Both the position numbers and the translations under genes were made by a program. DNA of 19,203 nt from the NCBI GenBank assembly GCA_025765595.1, contig JAIVFH010000455.1, positions 1 through 19,203 of the forward strand, read 5' to 3'. The stretch comes from Obelidium mucronatum (lineage: Eukaryota > Chytridiomycota > Chytridiomycetes > Chytridiales > Chytriomycetaceae). The number at the start of each line of letters is the position of its first letter. Position 1 is the first letter of the stretch. The notes below the pieces were generated by a model. The model saw only the letters and a list, made by a program, of their open reading frames with translations. It did not search any database and was not told the DNA's origin. Below are positions 18,801-19,203 of the stretch, piece by piece.

Positions 18801-19203
18801 TGCGGAGCAGCTGCACAAAGTTGATAGAAGATGTGGTAGTTTCTCTCTATCAAAACAACGACTTGAGTGCAAATGAAAACAGCAAAGTCCCGCCTTCTCA
18901 TACCAGTTGCAGGTTGAAAAATTAATCGCGATCGTTCCAAAAGATATGTTCGAACTTTGGCACCAGTGATCCTCACGTTTCCAGCCAGTGGATCCGAGAA
19001 GAAAGCTGTACAAACTTTCCAAAACGAGAAGAGTTGTCATTTCGAGTTGTTTTGGCGTTTCCAAAAGCCTATCAAGAGCGCAATGTTCAATATGATGTCC
19101 AAAAATCGAATAAGAAGCTAAAATACCTCGAGAATCGGGTTTGAGGCCAAAACGCCTCTTCTGTTGGGCTACCCGATAGCTGTGATGTATTCTGCAGGTT
19201 GCC
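15844..19203 (-). CDS. Class V-like myosin 2, 5-prime truncated by window edge
   Basis: A paralogue of myosin 1. Seven exons are traceable: 19203(partial)-19127, 19068-18904, 18846-18646, 18592-18344, 18290-18189, 18137-17513 and 17451-15844. The P-loop lies outside the window. Switch [10 protein letters not shown], switch [18 protein letters not shown] and [14 protein letters not shown] are present. Four IQ-like motifs follow (around 17112-16800, e.g. [12 protein letters not shown]), then a coiled coil of about 100 residues (16812-16513) that should permit dimerisation. A Ser/Asn-rich, probably disordered region of about 215 residues ends in [10 protein letters not shown]. No DIL cargo-binding domain is seen, unlike fungal MYO2-type motors. 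Three apparent single-base losses lie near the window end: in the A run at 18788-18794, near 19002-19004, and in the T run near 19150. Compared with myosin 1 it has an extra intron before YIRCIKP (17452-17512) and lacks the one before CGVLETI. Confidence 0.9.

Overview
The window is eukaryotic nuclear DNA and almost certainly fungal. Genes are split by short GT-AG introns (about 43-83 bp), intergenic gaps are small, and the gene set is fungal in style: a peptide-type OPT transporter, membrane-anchored pepsin-like aspartic proteases, and class V-like myosins with the fungal MVLSQL...CGVLETI relay region. A zoosporic or other early-diverging fungus fits, but that placement is inference. No tRNA, rRNA, CRISPR array or transposon was recognised.

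Region 1 (1-8626, + strand) is a head-to-tail array of three oligopeptide transporter genes with an exact 3,447-bp period. Copy 1 lacks its 5-prime part at the window edge and carries several small indels in its first ~670 bp. Copy 2 (2720-5178, three exons, 778 aa) is complete. Copy 3 (6167-8626) matches copy 2, spacer and introns included, until about 7679. From there its 3-prime part differs at roughly 25 third-codon positions with no amino-acid change, apart from one extra T (7696-7698) that shifts the frame.

Region 2 (8743-19203, - strand) holds four closely packed genes. Read along the minus strand they are: a class V-like myosin cut at the window edge (15844-19203), aspartic protease 2 (13920-15739), aspartic protease 1 (12112-13700), and a second, short-tailed myosin (8743-12039, 13 exons). 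The two myosins are paralogues with mostly shared intron positions, and the two proteases are paralogues with identical three-exon architecture. The myosin at 8743 converges on OPT copy 3 with about 116 bp between the stop codons.

Single-base indels are scattered through otherwise intact genes: three +1 events in myosin 1, one -1 in protease 1, one +1 in OPT copy 3, and clusters at both window ends. Because splice sites and reading frames are otherwise preserved, consensus error is at least as likely as pseudogene decay. Functionally the window combines peptide uptake (OPT), surface or endomembrane proteolysis (proteases) and actin-based transport (myosins). A link between protease and peptide uptake is plausible but unproven.
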